NCBI GenBank assembly: GCA_007693835.1
Contig: RECW01000130.1
Span: 1-56,817, forward strand
Length of the DNA: 56,817 nucleotides
Origin: Paracoccaceae bacterium
GTDB lineage: Bacteria > Pseudomonadota > Alphaproteobacteria > Rhodobacterales > Rhodobacteraceae
Reading direction: 5' to 3'
Shown in pieces: positions 53,823 through 56,817 of the stretch. Position numbers and translations under genes: made by a program. How positions within the stretch are numbered: the first letter of the stretch is position 1; every line of letters starts with the position of its first letter. The notes under the pieces are model-generated. The model saw only the letters and a list, made by a program, of their open reading frames with translations, was not told where the DNA came from and ran no database searches.

Positions 53823-53866
53823 CGGCGCACCGACCGTCGCCCCCGGGGGCGTCGCCCGGTGCGCCG
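53823..53866. terminator. Nested palindrome between convergent genes
   Basis: CGGCGCACCG...CGGTGCGCCG enclosing CGCCCCCGGGGGCG. Confidence 0.5.
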
Positions 53867-53877
53867 CAGTCCCGCCG

Positions 53878-54885
53878 TCAGCCCCTCTGCCGCTCCCGCG
53901 CCAGCACGCGCGCGGCGTCCGGCGCGAAATAGGTCAGCACGCCGTCGCAGCCGGCGCGCTTGAAGGCGGCGAGGCTCTCCATCATCGCGCGCTCGCCGTC
54001 GAGCCAGCCGGCCTGCGCCGCCGCCTTGATCATCGAGTATTCGCCCGAGACATTGTAAGCGAAGACAGGCGCGTCGAAGGCTTCCTTGATGCGCCGTATC
54101 ACGTCGAGATAGGGCAGGCCGGGCTTCACCATCAGCATGTCGGCCCCCTCCGCGATGTCCATCGCCGTCTCGCGCAGCGACTCCGACCCGTTGCCGGGGT
54201 CCATCTGGTAGGTCTTCTTGTCGCCCTTCAGCGCGCCGCCCGAGCCCACCGCGTCGCGGAACGGCGAGAAGAAGCACGAGGCGTACTTCGCCGCGTAGGT
54301 CATGATCAGCACGTCGCAGTGGCCCTCGCGCTCCAGCGCGGCCCGCATGGCGCCGACGCGCCCGTCCATCATGTCGGAGGGGCCGAGGATGTCGGCGCCC
54401 GCCTCGGCCTGCACCAGCGTCTGGCGCACCAGCGCGTCGAGGCTGCGGTCGTTGTGGATCACCCCGTCGCAGACGATGCCGTCATGCCCGTCGGCGTTGT
54501 AGGGGTCGAGCGCCACGTCGAGCATGACGCCGATCTCGGGCACCGCCTGCTTGATCGCCCGCGTCGCGCGGCAGACGAGGTTCTCGGGGTTCCACGCCTC
54601 GCGGCAGTCGCAGGTCTTCAGGGCGGGGTCGGTGTTGGGGAAGAGCTCGATGCAGGGAATGCCGAGCGCCGCCGCCTCCTCCGCCGCGCGCACGGCGCGG
54701 TCGATGGTCAGACGCTCGACGCCGGGCATCGAGGGGACGGGCTCGGCGCGGTTCGTCCCCTCGATCACGAAGATCGGCCAGATCAGGTCGTCGACGGTGA
54801 GATTGGTCTCGCGCACGAGGCGGCGCACCCAGGGCGTGCGGCGCAGGCGGCGGGGGCGGGCGGCGGGGTAGGCGGGCGTGATCAT
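53878..54885 (-). CDS. hemB: Porphobilinogen synthase
   Basis: [29 protein letters not shown]...[19 protein letters not shown]...[18 protein letters not shown]...[17 protein letters not shown]. Confidence 0.96.
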   Translation of the reverse strand: MITPAYPAARPRRLRRTPWVRRLVRETNLTVDDLIWPIFVIEGTNRAEPVPSMPGVERLTIDRAVRAAEEAAALGIPCIELFPNTDPALKTCDCREAWNPENLVCRATRAIKQAVPEIGVMLDVALDPYNADGHDGIVCDGVIHNDRSLDALVRQTLVQAEAGADILGPSDMMDGRVGAMRAALEREGHCDVLIMTYAAKYASCFFSPFRDAVGSGGALKGDKKTYQMDPGNGSESLRETAMDIAEGADMLMVKPGLPYLDVIRRIKEAFDAPVFAYNVSGEYSMIKAAAQAGWLDGERAMMESLAAFKRAGCDGVLTYFAPDAARVLARERQRG

Positions 54886-55044
54886 CGTGCGGTCTCCTCC
54901 ACGGCGGCATTTGAGCGCGCGGGCGCGGGCCTGTCGATGCGACCCCCTGCGGCGGCTTTGCGCGCAGGCCCCGCCGCGTGCACAGTGTGGACCGGAAGCG
55001 GCGGGACCGATAATCTAACAGCCGTTCAATTCGGGGGAGACGTC

Positions 55045-56190
55045 ATGGATTTCGGGCTGACCGGGGAGCAGACGCAGATCCGCGAGATGGTCGACGCCTT
55101 CGCGGCCGAGAAACTCGCGCCCCACACCGCCGCCTGGGACCGGGACGCGCATTTTCCCCTCGACGTGATGCGCGAGGCGGCGGGGCTCGGTCTCGCCGGC
55201 GTCTTCGTCGATCCCGAATACGGCGGCTCGGGGCTCGGGCGGCTCGACGGGGCGCTGATCTTCGAAGGGCTCGCCAAGGGCTGCGTCTCGACCTCGGCCT
55301 TCATGACCATCCACAACATGGTCGCATGGATGATCGACCGTTTCGGCGACGCGGAGCAGAAGGCGCGCTTCCTGCCGTCGCTCTGCGCCATGGAGACGGT
55401 CGCCTCCTACTGTCTCACCGAGCCGGGCTCGGGCTCGGACGCCGCGGCGCTGCGGACCACCGCGCGGGCGGACGGGAACAGCCATTACGTGCTGAACGGC
55501 TCGAAGGCGTTCATCTCCGGCGCCGGTTCCTCCGACCTCTACGCCGTGATGTGCCGCACGGGCGAGGCCGGCCCCGCCGGCATCTCCTGCATCCTCGTGG
55601 AGAAGGGGACGCCCGGCCTCTCCTTCGGCAAGCTCGAAGCCAAGATGGGCTGGAACAGCCAGCCGACCGCCGTGGTCACCTTCGAGGACTGTCGCGTGCC
55701 CGCAGAGAACCGCCTCGGGCCGGAAGGCGACGGGTTCCGCTACGCCATGAAGGGCCTCGACGGCGGGCGGATCAACATCGCCGCCTGCTCGCTCGGCGGC
55801 GCGGCGTGGGCGCTGGACACGGCGCTGGCGCACGTCCGCGAGCGCATCGCCTTCGGCAAGCCGCTCGCGGCGCTTCAGGCGGTGCAGTTCAAGCTCGCCG
55901 ACATGGCGACGAAGCTGGAGGCGTCGCGGCTGATGACGTGGCGCGCGGCCGCCGCCCTCGACGCCGGCGCGCCGGACGCCACGATGCGCTCGGCCATGGC
56001 CAAGCAGTTCGTCACCGACGCCTGCTTCGAGGTGGTGGACGAGGCGCTGCAACTGCATGGCGGCTACGGCTACATCAAGGACTACGGGCTGGAGCAGCGG
56101 CTGCGCGACCTGCGCGTGCACCGCATCCTCGAAGGCGCCAACGAGATCATGCGCGTCATCGTGAGCCGGAAACTGCTGGACGCGGTTTGA
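55045..56190 (+). CDS. Acyl-CoA dehydrogenase (isobutyryl-CoA dehydrogenase-like)
   Basis: [74 protein letters not shown]...[34 protein letters not shown]. Confidence 0.9.
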   Translation: MDFGLTGEQTQIREMVDAFAAEKLAPHTAAWDRDAHFPLDVMREAAGLGLAGVFVDPEYGGSGLGRLDGALIFEGLAKGCVSTSAFMTIHNMVAWMIDRFGDAEQKARFLPSLCAMETVASYCLTEPGSGSDAAALRTTARADGNSHYVLNGSKAFISGAGSSDLYAVMCRTGEAGPAGISCILVEKGTPGLSFGKLEAKMGWNSQPTAVVTFEDCRVPAENRLGPEGDGFRYAMKGLDGGRINIAACSLGGAAWALDTALAHVRERIAFGKPLAALQAVQFKLADMATKLEASRLMTWRAAAALDAGAPDATMRSAMAKQFVTDACFEVVDEALQLHGGYGYIKDYGLEQRLRDLRVHRILEGANEIMRVIVSRKLLDAV

Positions 56191-56193
56191 GCT

Positions 56194-56679
56194 GTGCAGG
56201 GCTGGACGTACGTCGGATCGGGGCCGCCCTTCTGGTACTGGGTGGCTGCGGCCGTTTTCTGGTGGCGCGCCTGCGCGACGACGCTCGACGTGCCGAACGC
56301 GCTGCTGCTCGCGGCGGGGCGCTCGGCGGAGGACGCGGCGCTGTTCGACGCCCTCGCCCGCCGGCAGGCGGCGCGCGCGGCGGCGGGGTGGCGGCGGCGC
56401 GGGGCCACGCTCGTCGCGGTCGGCGCCTTCGCCATCGCCTTCGCGGTGGTCGCCGCGCTGACGCGCCGCGACGGGGTCGCCGCTGCGGCGGTCTGCCTGT
56501 TCGGGCCGGCCGCCCTCCATGCGGCCTGGGCGCGACGGACTGCGGAGGCCGTCGTCGCCGATCCGCCGGACGCCGAAGGGCTGCGCGTTCGGTTCCTGCG
56601 GCTGCGCGCAGGGGCCTTTCTCGCCGCGATGGTCAACGCCGCCGCGGCGACGCTGCTCGGACGCTTCGGGCTGCCATGA
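56194..56679 (+). CDS. Hypothetical membrane protein
   Basis: ORF between the acyl-CoA dehydrogenase and the enoyl-CoA hydratase with hydrophobic segments (WVAAAVFWWRACATTL; LVAVGAFAIAFAVVAALT). Confidence 0.5.
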   Translation: MQGWTYVGSGPPFWYWVAAAVFWWRACATTLDVPNALLLAAGRSAEDAALFDALARRQAARAAAGWRRRGATLVAVGAFAIAFAVVAALTRRDGVAAAAVCLFGPAALHAAWARRTAEAVVADPPDAEGLRVRFLRLRAGAFLAAMVNAAAATLLGRFGLP

Positions 56680-56689
56680 GGGAAGGGCG

Positions 56690-56817
56690 ATGAGCGAGGA
56701 CGACATCCTGTTCGAGCGCCGCGGCCGGCTTGGCCTCGTGACGCTCAACCGGCCGAAGGCGCTGAACGCGCTGACGCACCCGATGGCGCTCGCGCTCGAG
56801 GCGCAGCTTCTCGCGTG
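56690..56817 (+). CDS. Enoyl-CoA hydratase/3-hydroxyisobutyryl-CoA hydrolase family, truncated at window end
   Basis: MSEDDILFERRGRLGLVTLNRPKALNALTHPMALALEAQLLA; crotonase N-terminus. Confidence 0.8.
   Translation, partial: MSEDDILFERRGRLGLVTLNRPKALNALTHPMALALEAQLLA

Overview
High-GC alphaproteobacterial chromosomal DNA, probably Rhodobacterales judging from gene order and from TAXI-TRAP, CckA and LexA-box features. The window is almost fully coding. Core blocks, left to right: tRNA-Thr, murA, ilvC, rraA-like/hemerythrin pair, pepA, lptF-lptG-lptD-surA-pdxA-rsmA, two GTPases behind hslVU, hisB-DUF2628-hisH-hisA-hisF-hisE, ppx, proS, lolC/E-lolD, rsmB-like, cckA, recA (with a perfect alphaproteobacterial LexA box) and alaS. 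The more accessory second half holds: a BLUF blue-light receptor followed by two small membrane proteins; an orphan CO-dehydrogenase/xanthine-oxidase-type large subunit; an orphan CitF-like protein coupled to a class I fumarase; rpsD; SPFH/NfeD; tandem fasciclin genes; a peroxiredoxin; a TAXI-TRAP transporter; an Rrf2/sulfide:quinone-oxidoreductase/DsrE sulfur module; hemB; and a valine-catabolism-like acyl-CoA dehydrogenase region. I saw no CRISPR array, transposase, integrase or rRNA. Best candidates for under-described biology are (1) the BLUF plus two-membrane-protein operon, (2) the hslV-hslU-GTPase-GTPase translationally coupled operon, (3) the fumarase-CitF pair and (4) the Tat-signal SQR sulfur module. 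Family calls come from reading motifs; no database search was run.
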